Below, piece by piece: positions 35,288-45,976 of a DNA stretch of 64,000 nt; the stretch's first letter is position 1, and each line of letters begins with the position of its first letter. The position numbers were made by a program, and so were the translations under genes. The stretch comes from Shinella sp. PSBB067 (GTDB lineage Bacteria > Pseudomonadota > Alphaproteobacteria > Rhizobiales > Rhizobiaceae): contig NZ_CP069303.1 in the NCBI RefSeq assembly GCF_016839145.1, positions 3,100,001 to 3,164,000 of the forward strand, given 5' to 3'. Under the pieces are notes generated by a model. That model was not told the DNA's origin, did no database searches, and saw nothing but the letters and a program-made list of their open reading frames with translations.

Positions 35288-35990
35288 CACGTTCCCCGCT
35301 TTGCAGGATCAGCACCTGCGCACGACCGACGTCGATGCCCTGCGCCCTTCGTTCTCGACGCACAAGCCCCGTATCCTGATCCTGTACGGCTCGCTGCGCG
35401 AGATCTCGTACAGCCGCTTGCTTGCCTTCGAGGGCCGCCGGTTGCTCGAACGGCTGGGATGCGAGGTTCGAATCTTCGACCCGAAGGGCTTGCCGCTACC
35501 GGATGAAGCGCCGGCAAGCCATCCGAAGGTGCAGGAGCTGCGCGAGCTTTCGCAATGGTCGGAAGGCCAGGTCTGGGTGAGCCCGGAACGCCACGGCGCG
35601 ATGACCGGCATCATGAAGTCGCAGATCGACTGGATACCGCTCTCGGTAGGATCGGTCCGGCCGACGCAGGGAAAGACGCTCGCCGTCATGGAGGTTTCCG
35701 GCGGCAGCCAGTCCTTCAATGCCGTGAACCAGATGCGCATCCTCGGCCGCTGGATGCGGATGATCACCATTCCGAACCAATCCTCGGTCGCCAAAGCCTA
35801 TCAGGAATTCGACGCCGATGGCCGGATGAAGCCCTCGTCCTATTACGACCGGGTGGTGGACGTCTGCGAAGAACTGGTGAAGTTCACCATTCTCACGCGG
35901 GATGCTTCCGCCTACCTCACCGACCGCTACAGCGAGCGCAAGGAACAGGCGGCCGAGCTTGAGAAGCGTGTATCGTTGCGGTCAATTTGA
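35280..35990 (+). CDS. arsH: ArsH NADPH-dependent FMN reductase (copy 1)
   Basis: A 236-residue flavodoxin-like ArsH. The FMN phosphate loop is [15 protein letters not shown], and [20 protein letters not shown] and [19 protein letters not shown] are the family signatures. ArsH oxidises trivalent organoarsenicals and protects against them. A TTG at 35280 preceded by AGGAAGGA fits best, overlapping arsC by eight bases; an ATG at 35244 would overlap by 44. Confidence 0.92.
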   Translation: MPDTFPALQDQHLRTTDVDALRPSFSTHKPRILILYGSLREISYSRLLAFEGRRLLERLGCEVRIFDPKGLPLPDEAPASHPKVQELRELSQWSEGQVWVSPERHGAMTGIMKSQIDWIPLSVGSVRPTQGKTLAVMEVSGGSQSFNAVNQMRILGRWMRMITIPNQSSVAKAYQEFDADGRMKPSSYYDRVVDVCEELVKFTILTRDASAYLTDRYSERKEQAAELEKRVSLRSI

Positions 35991-37199
35991 CGGGCTCGGC
36001 GCGGCGACGAGGCTTCGCTTTGTCGCCAGCGCTACCGCCACAAACGCCGCAATGCCGATCGAGCCAAGCGCGGCGCTCAGGATGAGCGATGCGCCTATGC
36101 CGAACTGCTCCATCGTCGCGGCGAAGGCGAAGGGGGCCGCAGCGCCGGCAGCCAGCCGCGAGGCGGCCATCTTGCCGGTGAGTGCGCCGTATCCATCCGA
36201 GCCGAACAGGTAGAGCGGCAAGCTGCCCTGTGCGATGCTGTTGATGCCCGATCCGAGGCCGAGGCAAATCGAGAAGGCAACCGCGCCGGGGAGCCAGTTG
36301 CCGGAAAGCGCCAGAATGACAACGCTCAGCACCATGAAGACCGCGGAGAGAACCGCAAGGCCCGGTGGTGCAAGCCGCGTGCCGAAGATCATGTTGATCA
36401 GTCGGCTGAGAACCTGCGCCGGGCCGAACAGCGAACCGATGACCACGGCGGCGCTTCCGAATCCGAGCGCACCGAGCATCGGCACCATATGCGCCAGCAT
36501 CGCTCCAAGGGTGAAGCTCAGCAACGCGAATGCAGCCGACACCACGATCACCGCGCCGCGCCGGTGCTCGCGCGGAACAGCCCCGACGACAGGTTCACGA
36601 ATGGGTCTTTGCCCGCCGGCCGCAGCCACCTTTCCCTTCCGCATGATCCAGACGTGGAACGGCATGCAGACGAGAAGGTTGAGCCCGGCATAGACGAGGT
36701 AGATTTCCCGCCACGAGAGATAGCCGAGCAGCACCGTGGCAATCGGCCAGAAGATCGTCGAGGCAAATCCCGCGATCAGCGTGAGATAGGTGATGCTTCG
36801 TGATGCGGAGCGTGGATCGGCTTCCACCAGCGCGGCGAAGGCGGCTTGGTACTGGACCATGCCGGACGATATCTCCAACAGGACGATGGCCAGCGCGAAG
36901 ACTGCCACCGACGGCGACCAAGCGCAGAGGATCAGGGTCAACGCGGACAGCACAGAGCCAATCGCCATGACGGTCGCAGCCCCAATGCGATCCATCTGCC
37001 GCCCAATATACGGCGCGGACAGGCCACCAACGAACAGCGAGGCCGAGAATACGGCAAACACCTGCGCGACGGTGATACCGAGATCCGCCGCCATGCCGGG
37101 CGCCAGGATGCTGAAGCTGTAATATAGGGTGCCGTAGCCAATGATCTGGGTCAGGCCGAGCGCGGCGACGATGCCGACGGGGACGTTTGGATTACGCAA
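35982..37199 (-). CDS. MFS transporter of the ars operon (copy 1)
   Basis: A 405-residue major facilitator protein with about twelve helices (opening [27 protein letters not shown]). It converges on arsH with nine bases of overlap. MFS exporters in ars loci include ArsK- and ArsJ-like pumps. No GAPDH gene accompanies it, which speaks against ArsJ, and an ArsK-like trivalent-metalloid exporter is possible. It starts at TTG 37199. Only its first six codons lie outside the direct repeat and differ from copy 2. Confidence 0.85.
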   Translation of the reverse strand: MRNPNVPVGIVAALGLTQIIGYGTLYYSFSILAPGMAADLGITVAQVFAVFSASLFVGGLSAPYIGRQMDRIGAATVMAIGSVLSALTLILCAWSPSVAVFALAIVLLEISSGMVQYQAAFAALVEADPRSASRSITYLTLIAGFASTIFWPIATVLLGYLSWREIYLVYAGLNLLVCMPFHVWIMRKGKVAAAGGQRPIREPVVGAVPREHRRGAVIVVSAAFALLSFTLGAMLAHMVPMLGALGFGSAAVVIGSLFGPAQVLSRLINMIFGTRLAPPGLAVLSAVFMVLSVVILALSGNWLPGAVAFSICLGLGSGINSIAQGSLPLYLFGSDGYGALTGKMAASRLAAGAAAPFAFAATMEQFGIGASLILSAALGSIGIAAFVAVALATKRSLVAAPSPSN

Positions 37200-37399
37200 C
37201 AGCGTCGCCCGCCGCCGCCCGCTTTGACGATCCGGCAGACCCCAATTCCAGAAGTTTCTGATCGGCGGATGCCTTCACGCGTTGCTTGTGGCCGTGGCGC
37301 AGAACCTTGGCCACCAGCGTTTTCGCGTGGACTGGATGGGGTTGATCGTAAAGACCGACTGAGATTTTATGCCGCGCAATTTAGGACTCGAATGCTGGT
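37200..37399 (-). other. Remnant reading frame upstream of the MFS gene, copy 1
   Basis: A minus-strand frame of about 60 codons without a good start ends (TAA) eight bases into the TTG of the MFS gene. Its peptide contains KTLVAKVLRHGHKQR and ADQKLLELGSAG, which I do not recognise. In copy 2 an arsR gene ends in the same overlapping way, so this looks like the truncated tail of an upstream gene once coupled to the transporter. Confidence 0.35.
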
Positions 37400-37439
37400 T
37401 TCCAAATTGGGAATTTAGAGCTTGTTTCCAGATTGGGAA
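37400..37439. promoter_or_regulatory. Twin palindromes, probable HigA operators
   Basis: TTCCAAATTGGGAA (37400-37413) and TTCCAGATTGGGAA (37426-37439) are near-palindromes with their starts 26 bp apart. They lie 20 bp before higB. Paired operators for the antitoxin are usual in autoregulated toxin-antitoxin loci. Confidence 0.65.
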
Positions 37440-37459
37440 CGCGATATATAGGAGCCAAC

Positions 37460-37771
37460 GTGAACGTTATCGCCAAGTCCGCGTTGGTCAAATTCTGGAG
37501 CGAACTGCCGAAAGGAGCGCCAAGAGAGACGGCTGAAGCGGCGATGACGGAATGGTACGCGACCGCATCAAAGGCAAGCTGGAGCAATTTCAGTGAGCTG
37601 AAGAAAACGTTCAACTCGGCCGACATCGTCGCGGGCAACAAAGTGATTTTCGACGTGGGTGGCAACAAATATCGCATTGTGGGTTTGGTCGCATTTCGGA
37701 CGAAACGGATTTTCGTTCTGTTTGTCGGTACGCATGCTCAGTATGACGCGATTGACGTAGCAAAACTCTGA
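37460..37771 (+). CDS. higB: HigB-family toxin (mRNA interferase)
   Basis: A 103-residue HigB/RelE-fold protein starting at GTG 37460 after AGGAGCC. NVIAKSALVKFWSELPKGA opens the protein; NKVIFDVGGNKYRIVGLV and the C-terminal FVLFVGTHAQYDAI carry the conserved basic and His/Asp residues of host-inhibition toxins. It would cleave translated mRNA. The toxin gene comes first, as typical for hig loci, with 15 bp to higA. An in-frame TTG at 37433 is inside the operator and unlikely. Confidence 0.88.
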   Translation: MNVIAKSALVKFWSELPKGAPRETAEAAMTEWYATASKASWSNFSELKKTFNSADIVAGNKVIFDVGGNKYRIVGLVAFRTKRIFVLFVGTHAQYDAIDVAKL

Positions 37772-37786
37772 TGTGAGGAGGTCGAT

Positions 37787-38167
37787 ATGTTGAATTTGAA
37801 AACTTTCCGAACCCTTCAGAGCGAAGACGAGTACAATGCCGCACTAAAGGAAGTTCGGCCGTATTTCGAGAACGAACCTGAGGAAGGCACTGAAGAAGCG
37901 GCTCATTTTGACGCGCTCGTTCTTCTGATCGAACAGTACGAAGGCAAAAACTACCCGATCCCGGCTGCGAGTCCGGTGGAGGTGGTCAAGTCGGTGATGG
38001 CTGCTAACAACTACACGCGTGCGGATCTGGTAGCCGTTATCGGCTCTAAAGCGCGGGCTGCTGATCTTCTGAACGGCAAACGCGAAATCAATCTCGAACA
38101 GATTCGAAAGCTCAGCAAGGAATGGAATATTCCTGCTGGGTCTTTGATTGGAGACGTCGCTGCCTAG
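37787..38167 (+). CDS. higA: HigA-family antitoxin
   Basis: A 126-residue antitoxin. The N-terminal half is acidic (ENEPEEGTEEAAHFDALV) and probably neutralises HigB. The C-terminal XRE-type helix-turn-helix (NNYTRADLVAVIGSKARAADLL, then INLEQIRKLSKEW) should bind the twin palindromes upstream. GAGGAGG precedes the ATG. The pair may stabilise this region against loss. Confidence 0.88.
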   Translation: MLNLKTFRTLQSEDEYNAALKEVRPYFENEPEEGTEEAAHFDALVLLIEQYEGKNYPIPAASPVEVVKSVMAANNYTRADLVAVIGSKARAADLLNGKREINLEQIRKLSKEWNIPAGSLIGDVAA

Positions 38168-38247
38168 TAGGTAAGATCTACAAGGCTCCTCGGCATCCGC
38201 TACAACTGCGCTCGATTCGATCCGCCATGGTCGGCTCGAGGTGGCAA

Positions 38248-41200
38248 CTAATGAAAATTCCGGCTCTTGACCTTCAATCGATCGATTAAGAGGTCGGGAA
38301 CATAGATGTCGCGCGCGGGCGCCGCCGCCTTCGGCCGCTCGCGCGAATCCGGTGCGCCATTGCCGCGCGCGAATTCGTCGCCCCGGCCATGCGGCAAGGG
38401 AAATCGTTCGTCCCGCTCGCCCAGCCGGCCGAGATCGTCCGACAGGTCAAACAGCCGCTGCGCGACGAGATGAACGACGTCCCCTTCCCGTTGGATCTTG
38501 CCGTTGATCGCCATCATCGATGCGGAGAGAAGAACGCGGCGCTGGCGCTCGAACAGTGTCGGCCAGACCACCGCGTTGACGATCCCGGTCTCATCTTCGA
38601 GGGTGAGAAACATCACGCCCTTGGCTGAGCCCGGCCGCTGGCGCACCAGCACCAGGCCGCCGGTCATCAGCCAGCGGCCGTCGCGCTCGGCCATCGCTTC
38701 GGCGCATGTCACCATCCCCTTCTGGCGAAGGTCTTTGCGGAGGAAGGCGATCGGGTGCTGGCGGAGGGTGAGGCCGGTGTGGGCGTAATCTTCGACGACC
38801 TCGTGCCCTGCCCTCATCGAGGGCAAGGCGACCGAGGGCTCCTGCACTTCCGAGACTTGGCGCGCCTCCCGCTCGGCGGTCGCGGCCCAAAGCTCAAGCG
38901 GCTCGTCGCGCAGCGCCTTGATCGCCCATAGCGCATCACGGCGTTGGAGCTGCAGTGACGGTAGGAACGCATCGGCCTCGGCCAGTTTCACCAGCGCGGC
39001 CGTCGGCACGCCGGACCGCCGCCAGAGATCGTCGGCGGAGGCGAAGGGGTCTTCGGCGCGCGCCGCGACGATGCGGGCGGCATCCACCGTCGAGAGCCCC
39101 TTCACCATGCGCAAGCCGAGGCGGACCGCGCAATGACGGCTCCCATCGACTTGCTCGAGCGTGCAGTCCCAGCGCGAGGCGTTGACGCAAACCGGCCTGA
39201 TCTCGACACCGTGCTGGGCGGCATCCCTCACGATCTGGGCCGGCGCGTAAAATCCCATCGGCTGCGAGTTTAGCAAGGCCGCGCAAAAGGCGTCCGGGTG
39301 ATGGCATTTGACCCAGCTCGACGCATAGGCAATGAGGGCAAAGCTGGCGGCGTGGCTTTCGGGAAAGCCGTAGCTGCCGAACCCTTCCAATTGCGAAAAC
39401 GTCTGCTCGGCGAACTCGGCCGAATATCCGTTCTTGACCATGCCGGCGATCAGCTTGTCCTTGAACTTCGAGACGCCGCCGGAGAACTTGAACGTCGCCA
39501 TGGATTTCCGCAACTGGTCCGCCTCCCCGCCGGTAAACCCGGCGCAGACCATGGCGACTTTCATGGCCGACTCTTGGAACAAAGGGACACCGAGGGTTTT
39601 CGAGAGCACCGCCTCCAGTTCGGGTGTCGGATAGACGACCGGCTCCTTGCCTTCGCGCCGGCGGAGATAGGGATGCACCATGTCGCCCTGGATCGGTCCG
39701 GGCCTGACAATAGCCACCTGCACGACCAGGTCGTAAAATGTGCGGGGTTTCAGGCGCGGTAACATGGACATCTGCGCCCGGCTTTCAATCTGGAAAGTGC
39801 CGAGCGTATCGGCCTTGCGGATCATGGCATAGGTGCGCGGATCCTCGGCCGGGATGGAGGCGAGGTCGCGGGCGTCACCCTTGTGCTCGGTCATCAGGGC
39901 GAAGGCCTTGGCCATGCAGGTCAGCATGCCCAAGGCCAACACGTCCACCTTCATGAATTTCAGCGCCTCTATATCGTCCTTGTCCCATTCGATGACCTGG
40001 CGATCATCCATTCGGGCAGGCTCGATCGGCACGAGATCGTCGAGTCGGTCATGGGTCAGGACGAAGCCACCTGGATGCTGGCCGAGATGGCGCGGTGCGC
40101 CCATCAGCTGCTGCGCCAGTTCGAGCGTCAGCTTCAAGCGGTAGTCGGCAGCGTTGAGGTTGTTTTCCCGGATCTGGCGTTCGGATACCCCTTCCGACCA
40201 GCCCCAGACGCCGGACGACAGCTGGCCGATCATGTCTTCGGGCAGACCGAGGGCCTTGCCGACGTCGCGCAAAGCGCCCTTCGCCCTATACCGCGTCACC
40301 GTGGAACAGAGCGCCGCCTTGCTGCGGCCGTAGGTGTTGTAGATCCACTGGATGACCTCCTCCCTCCTCTCGTGTTCAAAATCCACGTCGATGTCCGGTG
40401 GCTCATCTCGCTCCTGGCTGATGAAGCGTTCGAAGAGGAGATCGTTGGTTTCGGGGTCAATCGAGGTGACGCCCAGGCAATAGCAGACGGCGGAGTTGGC
40501 GGCCGAGCCCCTGCCCTGGCAAAGAATACCCTTCGAACGGGCGAAACGGACGATGGAGAACACGGTCAGGAAATAGGGCGCATAGTTCATGACCCGGATG
40601 AGTTCCAGCTCGTCGCGCAAGGATTTCCGGACCTTGTCGGGCACACCCTCGGGATAGCGATTGGCGGCTCCCTCCCAGGTGAACTTGACCAGCGACTGTT
40701 GCGGATCGAGGCCGGGGACGATCGCCTCTTCCGGGTATTGGTATTGCAGCTCCTTCAAGTCGAACTTGCAGCGATCGACAATCTCGCGTCCGCGCGCCAG
40801 TGCTTCCGGGTATTCGGCAAAAAGCCGGTGCATCTCCTCTGGCGCTTTCAGGTAGCGGTCGGCGTGCCTTTCGCGGTCGAAACCGACATCATCGATGGTA
40901 GTACGCGTCCGGATACAGGTCACGACGTCCTGGAGTTGGCGCCGGCCCGGCTCATGAAACAGTACGTCGTTGGTGACCACAGTGCGAACCCTGAAGCGCG
41001 CGGCCATCGTAGCGATACCGTGCAAGCGCATCCGGTCGTTGGGCCGGCGGCGCAGGCACAGGCTGACATAGGCGCGGTCGCCGAACAACTCAGCCATCTT
41101 GCGAAGCTGCACGCCGCAGGCCTCGTCGGCTTCGTCCGGCACGAGTACACCGATCATGCCGGCGGCGTGCTCGGCGACATCGGTGAAGTCGATCAGGCAG

Positions 41201-41511
41201 TTGCCTTTGCCGCCGCGGCTCTTGCCGAGAGACAGCAACCGGGTCAGCCGTGAATAGGCTGGCCGGTCCATCGGATAGACGAGGAACGACATGCCGTCCG
41301 TCAGGTCGAGCCGGCACCCCGCGACCAGCCGAACGCCGGTGGCCTTGGCCGCCTCCCAGGCGCGCACGATGCCGGCGAGGCTGTTGCGATCGACGACGCC
41401 GATCGCATCGATGCCGAGTGCGGCGGCCGTGGCGAACAGTTCGTCGGCGCCGGACGCCCCGCGCAAGAACGAAAAGTGTGTCGTGACCTGAAGCTCGGCA
41501 TAGCGTGTCAT
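38248..41511 (-). CDS. dnaE2: Error-prone DNA polymerase DnaE2 (ImuC)
   Basis: A 1,087-residue C-family polymerase. A PHP domain opens it ([22 protein letters not shown], then [15 protein letters not shown]). The palm carries [15 protein letters not shown] and [17 protein letters not shown] with the catalytic Asp pair, and the fingers contain [16 protein letters not shown]-terminal OB fold follows ([20 protein letters not shown]). It synthesises across lesions as part of the SOS mutasome. The ATG overlaps the imuB stop (ATGA). The longer frame upstream runs through imuB and is not used. Confidence 0.95.
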   Translation of the reverse strand: MTRYAELQVTTHFSFLRGASGADELFATAAALGIDAIGVVDRNSLAGIVRAWEAAKATGVRLVAGCRLDLTDGMSFLVYPMDRPAYSRLTRLLSLGKSRGGKGNCLIDFTDVAEHAAGMIGVLVPDEADEACGVQLRKMAELFGDRAYVSLCLRRRPNDRMRLHGIATMAARFRVRTVVTNDVLFHEPGRRQLQDVVTCIRTRTTIDDVGFDRERHADRYLKAPEEMHRLFAEYPEALARGREIVDRCKFDLKELQYQYPEEAIVPGLDPQQSLVKFTWEGAANRYPEGVPDKVRKSLRDELELIRVMNYAPYFLTVFSIVRFARSKGILCQGRGSAANSAVCYCLGVTSIDPETNDLLFERFISQERDEPPDIDVDFEHERREEVIQWIYNTYGRSKAALCSTVTRYRAKGALRDVGKALGLPEDMIGQLSSGVWGWSEGVSERQIRENNLNAADYRLKLTLELAQQLMGAPRHLGQHPGGFVLTHDRLDDLVPIEPARMDDRQVIEWDKDDIEALKFMKVDVLALGMLTCMAKAFALMTEHKGDARDLASIPAEDPRTYAMIRKADTLGTFQIESRAQMSMLPRLKPRTFYDLVVQVAIVRPGPIQGDMVHPYLRRREGKEPVVYPTPELEAVLSKTLGVPLFQESAMKVAMVCAGFTGGEADQLRKSMATFKFSGGVSKFKDKLIAGMVKNGYSAEFAEQTFSQLEGFGSYGFPESHAASFALIAYASSWVKCHHPDAFCAALLNSQPMGFYAPAQIVRDAAQHGVEIRPVCVNASRWDCTLEQVDGSRHCAVRLGLRMVKGLSTVDAARIVAARAEDPFASADDLWRRSGVPTAALVKLAEADAFLPSLQLQRRDALWAIKALRDEPLELWAATAEREARQVSEVQEPSVALPSMRAGHEVVEDYAHTGLTLRQHPIAFLRKDLRQKGMVTCAEAMAERDGRWLMTGGLVLVRQRPGSAKGVMFLTLEDETGIVNAVVWPTLFERQRRVLLSASMMAINGKIQREGDVVHLVAQRLFDLSDDLGRLGERDERFPLPHGRGDEFARGNGAPDSRERPKAAAPARDIYVPDLLIDRLKVKSRNFH

Positions 41512-43022
41512 CCGAACACCCCATGCACAAACCAGAGGTGCGAGCCTGTTTCGGGATCGATGCCGTCGCCGGCGCGATAGACCCAGTAACGCTCGCCAAG
41601 CTCGTCCTCGACCACGAAATAGTCCCTGACCGCCTGGAACTCGCGCGGCCGGCGCCACCATTCGCCGAAGATACGTTCCGGGCCGTCGGCGCGCACGACC
41701 TTCCGGCGCTTGCCGCGCCACGTAAACACCGCCGGCGGCTGGTCGGGCAGCAGCGCGATGACCTCGATGCGTTCCGGATTGGCGAAGAGCCGCGTCGGCC
41801 GCGGCCATTTCACCGCCCAGGCCTCGCCGATATCAGGAGCGGTCGCAGCGATGCGCCGGACCGAGCGCTCCGGCACGTCGGAGGCGACGGGCGCGACGCG
41901 AAACAGCCGGTGGCCGCGATTGCCGAGAATATCGACCAGCGGTGTAATGTCCGCGACCTCCTCTTCGATCAGCGACGAGGCAACCTGCCGCTCCTCCAGC
42001 GGCTCGGCGAAGACAGCTACAAGCACGAGCTTCTCGATGCCAAAGCCGGGATCGATCGTCTCGATGCGGTCGCAGAGCAGCTTCGAAAGGCGCGCCGGAT
42101 CGCGGACAGGCTTGGCAAGACCGGCGCGGAGATGCTGCCTGGTGTTGTCGACGCGATGGATAAAGAGGTCGCAGCGGCGCGCGCCGAGGCCGTCTTCCGC
42201 CAGGCGAGCCGACAGCTGGGCGACAAGCCGTCGCACATATTTGGCGATGGTCTCCGGCGCACCGATTGGCTCGGCGAAATTCTTGGCAACTTCGACAAGC
42301 TCCGGCGTGCGGATCGGTTCGATCGGTTCGGCGACGCGGCCGAACATCTGATCCAGTCTGCGTCCAGGTTCCGGTCCGAAGCGCAACGTCAATGGTGCGC
42401 GCGGCATCGCAGAAAGCTGGCCGACGGTGTCGATGCCGAGCACGCGCAGGCCCCGGACGGTCTCCGTCGGCAGCCGCAGCGCGAAGATCGGCAGGTCGAT
42501 GACCGCCTTCGTCACATTGTCCACCGGCACGACAGTCGTTTCCGCCGCCAATAAGCGGGCAAGCGCATGTGCGGCGCCCCAGGTGTCGGCGACAGCGGTC
42601 CGCGCCGTCAGCCCGCGGCCGCGGAGCATATTGACGAGGCCGGAGACGAGAAGTGCTTCGCCACCGCGCAGGTGATCCGCCCCTTCCGTATCGATGACAA
42701 GGCCGTCGGCGCCATCGACAGCGACGACGGGGCTATATTGCCGGAGCGCCCAGAGCGCCAACCGTTCGAGTGCTGCTGCATCCTCGGCCGGGGCTGCGTC
42801 GACCATGAGGAGATCGGCGACCATGGCCTGCGCCTTGCTGGCAGCCATCCCGATGCGCAGGCCAAGCTTCAATGCGACGGGATCGGCGGCGGAGATCCAT
42901 CGCTTCGATCCGCGGCGGGCAATGACGACCAGTGGCTTGTCAGCCGGCAAGGCTTCGCCAGCGTGCCGTCTGATCCGCTCCGTCGAGAGCTGTGGGAAGT
43001 AGACAGATACGACCCTGGGCAT
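41508..43022 (-). CDS. imuB: ImuB, Y-family polymerase-like mutasome protein
   Basis: A 504-residue protein with a Y-family polymerase fold but without the usual catalytic Asp/Glu set. [19 protein letters not shown] opens it, [20 protein letters not shown] is a helix-hairpin-helix-like segment, and [22 protein letters not shown] closes it. ImuB bridges the beta clamp, ImuA and DnaE2. The ATG at 43022 lies inside imuA (83-bp overlap), which implies coupled translation. Confidence 0.92.
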   Translation of the reverse strand: MPRVVSVYFPQLSTERIRRHAGEALPADKPLVVIARRGSKRWISAADPVALKLGLRIGMAASKAQAMVADLLMVDAAPAEDAAALERLALWALRQYSPVVAVDGADGLVIDTEGADHLRGGEALLVSGLVNMLRGRGLTARTAVADTWGAAHALARLLAAETTVVPVDNVTKAVIDLPIFALRLPTETVRGLRVLGIDTVGQLSAMPRAPLTLRFGPEPGRRLDQMFGRVAEPIEPIRTPELVEVAKNFAEPIGAPETIAKYVRRLVAQLSARLAEDGLGARRCDLFIHRVDNTRQHLRAGLAKPVRDPARLSKLLCDRIETIDPGFGIEKLVLVAVFAEPLEERQVASSLIEEEVADITPLVDILGNRGHRLFRVAPVASDVPERSVRRIAATAPDIGEAWAVKWPRPTRLFANPERIEVIALLPDQPPAVFTWRGKRRKVVRADGPERIFGEWWRRPREFQAVRDYFVVEDELGERYWVYRAGDGIDPETGSHLWFVHGVFG

Positions 43023-43698
43023 CGGGGGCTCCAATTTCAAATTCGGCACATTCGCCGGCTTTCACGCGCATCAGTTCTGCGAGCCAGCGCGCCCTCCCGA
43101 CGCCGGCAACAGGTAGTTTTTCCGACGGCAAGGTGCTGATGCGCCACCGTGTCGTCGAGGCCGTCGGCTGCCCATAGTCCGAAGCCTCATTCTGACGTCG
43201 CCATCGCCGCAGCACGATGCCCATGGCTCCGGTCTTCTCGGCGGCGAGTTGCAGGCGACGCGATGCGGTCATCGGGAGACGAACAAGCTCGCCAACCACG
43301 GCAGCAAGCCCGCCGAAGGAAAGCCCCTCCTCCATGGCGGACAGCGCCTCTTCTTCGCGGTCGCTTTCGCAAAACACGACGCGATCCGGATGGAGGCCTG
43401 CCTGGGCGACCGCGGGGAAAAACAGATCAGGGCGCGTCATGCACCAGAGAACCTTGCCGCGCGATCTCGCCGCGATGCCGGCAACGAACAACGCCGCCGC
43501 GGCCCCATCAACCGTCCCTCCCCCGCCGCCGGCGACCTCATGCAGCGCGCCGAAAGCGAGCCCTCCCCCCGGCAGTGCCCGATCAACCTCGGCGACGCCG
43601 AAAGGCAGGAACTGACTTGCGCGACGCGAGCCGCCTTCAAGCTGCTCAATGCGCTCGCGAAGCTCTGCCAGCACGGGGTTGAGGGCATGGTTGGCCAC
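42940..43698 (-). CDS. imuA: ImuA, RecA-like mutasome protein
   Basis: A 252-residue RecA/SulA-related protein. FLPFGVAEVDRALPGGGLAFGALHEVAG is the typical ImuA opening (summarised), followed by a degenerate Walker A (GGGGTVDGAAAALF). PTASTTRWRISTLPSEKLPVAGVGRARW is the conserved rear. It is the first gene of imuA-imuB-dnaE2 and lies 50 bp from an SOS box. Confidence 0.92.
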   Translation of the reverse strand: MANHALNPVLAELRERIEQLEGGSRRASQFLPFGVAEVDRALPGGGLAFGALHEVAGGGGGTVDGAAAALFVAGIAARSRGKVLWCMTRPDLFFPAVAQAGLHPDRVVFCESDREEEALSAMEEGLSFGGLAAVVGELVRLPMTASRRLQLAAEKTGAMGIVLRRWRRQNEASDYGQPTASTTRWRISTLPSEKLPVAGVGRARWLAELMRVKAGECAEFEIGAPDAQGRICLLPTALDGADQTARWRSLAG

Positions 43699-43748
43699 GG
43701 CAGAATTGTTGCTCCTTCAGGGTTTTCAGCGGTTCTCTAAACTGATAT

Positions 43749-43763
43749 GTTCATTATTTGTTC
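43749..43763. promoter_or_regulatory. LexA (SOS) box
   Basis: GTTC-ATTATTT-GTTC is an exact GTTC-N7-GTTC direct repeat, the alphaproteobacterial LexA site. It lies 51 bp upstream of imuA and 143 bp from the divergent helicase gene, so it should repress the mutasome operon and perhaps the helicase-dinB operon too. Confidence 0.8.
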
Positions 43764-43905
43764 CGATTGCCCAACTGAGTCAATCGGGCCTTCGCTCCGG
43801 AAATCGCCCCTCGGCTAAGTCGTTGAAACGAATCCCTTAGCTGCATCAAGGAGATATCCAGTGATCGGAGAGGTAGGAAATTTTTCTTAGGCATGCTGGG
43901 GACAA

Positions 43906-45975
43906 ATGGCGGCGGCGCATCTCGAAAAACTCAACGACCGGCAACGCGAAGCCGTCGAGCACGGTATCGGCCTGCCGGACGGAAAGATCGGCGGCCCGCT
44001 GCTGATCATCGCCGGCGCTGGGAGCGGCAAGACCAACACGCTGGCACACCGCGTCGCGCATCTGATCGTCAACGGCGCCGACCCCCGCCGTATCCTGTTG
44101 ATGACGTTTTCCCGGCGCGCGGCGTCGGAGATGGCGCGCCGGGTGCAGCGCATCTGCCGCCAAGTGCTGGGCGACAACGCCGCAATCCTGACCGATGCAC
44201 TCGCCTGGGCGGGAACGTTCCATGGCATCGGCGCGCGGCTCTTGCGGATGTATGCCGAGCAGATCGGCCTCAGCGTCGATTTTACGATCCACGACCGCGA
44301 AGACAGCGCCGACCTGATGAACCTCGTTCGGCATGACCTTGGCTTTTCCGCCAAGCAGAGCCGGTTCCCCACCAAGAGCACCTGCATCGCCATCTACTCC
44401 CGCGTCGTCAATTCCGAGGCGTCGATCAAGGAGATCCTGAAATCCTCCTATCCCTGGGTGCTCGAATGGGAAGACGAGCTGAAGCAGCTCTTTGCCGCCT
44501 ACACCGAGGCCAAACAGGCACAGAACGTTCTGGATTACGACGATCTGCTGCTCTACTGGGCGCAGATGGTGTCCGAACCGGAGCTGGCGGACGATGTCGG
44601 CAAGCGCTTCGATCATATCCTTGTTGACGAGTACCAGGACACCAATCGCCTGCAGGCGTCGATCCTGACGTCGCTGGCGCCCGGCGGCCGCGGCCTTACC
44701 GTCGTGGGCGACGATGCGCAGTCGATCTATTCCTTTCGTGCGGCAACCATCCGCAACATTCTCGACTTCCCGCAGGAATTCTCACCGCGCTCGGCCGACG
44801 TCATCACGCTCGACCGCAACTATCGTTCGACGCAGCCGATCCTGGCCGCCGCCAATGCCGTCATCGAACTGGCACGCGAGCGATATACGAAAAACCTATG
44901 GACCGACCGCGCCTCCGAGCAACGGCCGATGCTAGTCACGGTCAAGGATGAGATCGATCAGGCTGCCTATATCGTCGAGCAGGTGCTCGCCAATCGGGAA
45001 ATTGGCCTCACCTTGAAGCAGCAGGCCGTGCTGTTCAGAACGTCAAGCCATAGTAGCGCGTTGGAAATCGAACTCACGCGTCGCAACATTCCCTTCGTCA
45101 AATTTGGTGGGCTCAAGTTCCTGGACGCAGCACATGTGAAGGATTTGCTGGCGGTTATGCGGTTTGCGCAGAACCCCCGTGACCGCGTGGCTGGCTTCCG
45201 GGTGCTGAAACTGCTGCCCGGTATCGGGCCGCAGACCGCCGGCAAGATCCTCGACACGATCACAGCCGATCCGGAGCCTTTGCAGTCGCTGGCGGAAATC
45301 CCGCCACCGGCCAAGACGGGCGACGATTGGTCGGCCTTTGTCACGTTGGTCACCGCCCTGCGGAAAGCCGAGGCAGATTGGCCGGCGGAGATAGGCACGG
45401 TGCGGATGTGGTATGAGCCCCATCTCGACCGCATCCATGAGGATGCCGATACCCGCAAGGACGATCTCGTCCAGCTCGAGCAGATTGCCAGCGGCTATGC
45501 CAGCCGCGAGCGTTTCCTGACCGAGCTGACCTTGGACCCGCCAGACGCAACCAGCGACCAGGCCGGCGTGCCGCTGCTGGATGAGGATTATCTTATCCTT
45601 TCGACGATCCATTCGGCCAAGGGGCAGGAGTGGCGCGCGGTGTTCATGCTCAACGTCGTCGACGGCTGCATCCCGTCCGACCTCGGCGCCGGCACCACCC
45701 CGGAACTCGAAGAGGAGCGTCGGCTCCTCTATGTCGGCATGACGCGCGCGCGCGACAATCTCACCTTAGTTACGCCGCAGCGCTTCTTCACGCATGGCCA
45801 GAACGCCCAGGGCGACCGGCATGTCTATGCCTCGCGGACACGCTTCATCCCCGCGACGCTGTTGCAGTATTTCGAGACGGCAACCTGGCCGAAGGTCTCG
45901 GCCGCGGCCAGTGAACGCAGCGCAAAGCAGATCCGCGTCGATGTTCGCGAGCGCATGCGGTCGATGTGGAAGTGA
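43906..45975 (+). CDS. UvrD/PcrA-like superfamily 1 DNA helicase
   Basis: A 689-residue SF1A helicase. Motif I is AGAGSGKT (36-43), motif Ia MTFSRRAASEM, motif II HILVDEYQDT, motif III VVGDDAQSIYSFRAA, motif IV LDRNYRST, motif V STIHSAKGQEW and motif VI LLYVGMTRARDN. It unwinds DNA 3' to 5'. It is divergent from imuA and immediately precedes dinB, so a role in lesion bypass or repair intermediates is plausible, although it is not a standard mutasome member. Confidence 0.92.
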   Translation: MAAAHLEKLNDRQREAVEHGIGLPDGKIGGPLLIIAGAGSGKTNTLAHRVAHLIVNGADPRRILLMTFSRRAASEMARRVQRICRQVLGDNAAILTDALAWAGTFHGIGARLLRMYAEQIGLSVDFTIHDREDSADLMNLVRHDLGFSAKQSRFPTKSTCIAIYSRVVNSEASIKEILKSSYPWVLEWEDELKQLFAAYTEAKQAQNVLDYDDLLLYWAQMVSEPELADDVGKRFDHILVDEYQDTNRLQASILTSLAPGGRGLTVVGDDAQSIYSFRAATIRNILDFPQEFSPRSADVITLDRNYRSTQPILAAANAVIELARERYTKNLWTDRASEQRPMLVTVKDEIDQAAYIVEQVLANREIGLTLKQQAVLFRTSSHSSALEIELTRRNIPFVKFGGLKFLDAAHVKDLLAVMRFAQNPRDRVAGFRVLKLLPGIGPQTAGKILDTITADPEPLQSLAEIPPPAKTGDDWSAFVTLVTALRKAEADWPAEIGTVRMWYEPHLDRIHEDADTRKDDLVQLEQIASGYASRERFLTELTLDPPDATSDQAGVPLLDEDYLILSTIHSAKGQEWRAVFMLNVVDGCIPSDLGAGTTPELEEERRLLYVGMTRARDNLTLVTPQRFFTHGQNAQGDRHVYASRTRFIPATLLQYFETATWPKVSAAASERSAKQIRVDVRERMRSMWK

Positions 45976-45976
45976 T

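Larger units (their letters stand above)
33148..37181 (+). repeat. Direct repeat of about 4.03 kb, copy 1
   Basis: Runs from inside arsN2 to the first codons of the MFS gene and matches 51285-55318 at a constant offset of 18,137 bp. Every frame I could compare on both strands is identical, so the repeat looks exact. The left edge is a G/A difference at 33147/51284 and the right edge a G/A difference at 37182/55319, beyond which the flanks diverge. Confidence 0.9.

Noticed and set aside
38248..41808. Longer DnaE2 start at 41808
   Set aside because: The extra 99 codons lie in imuB; the family start [16 protein letters not shown] is at 41511.
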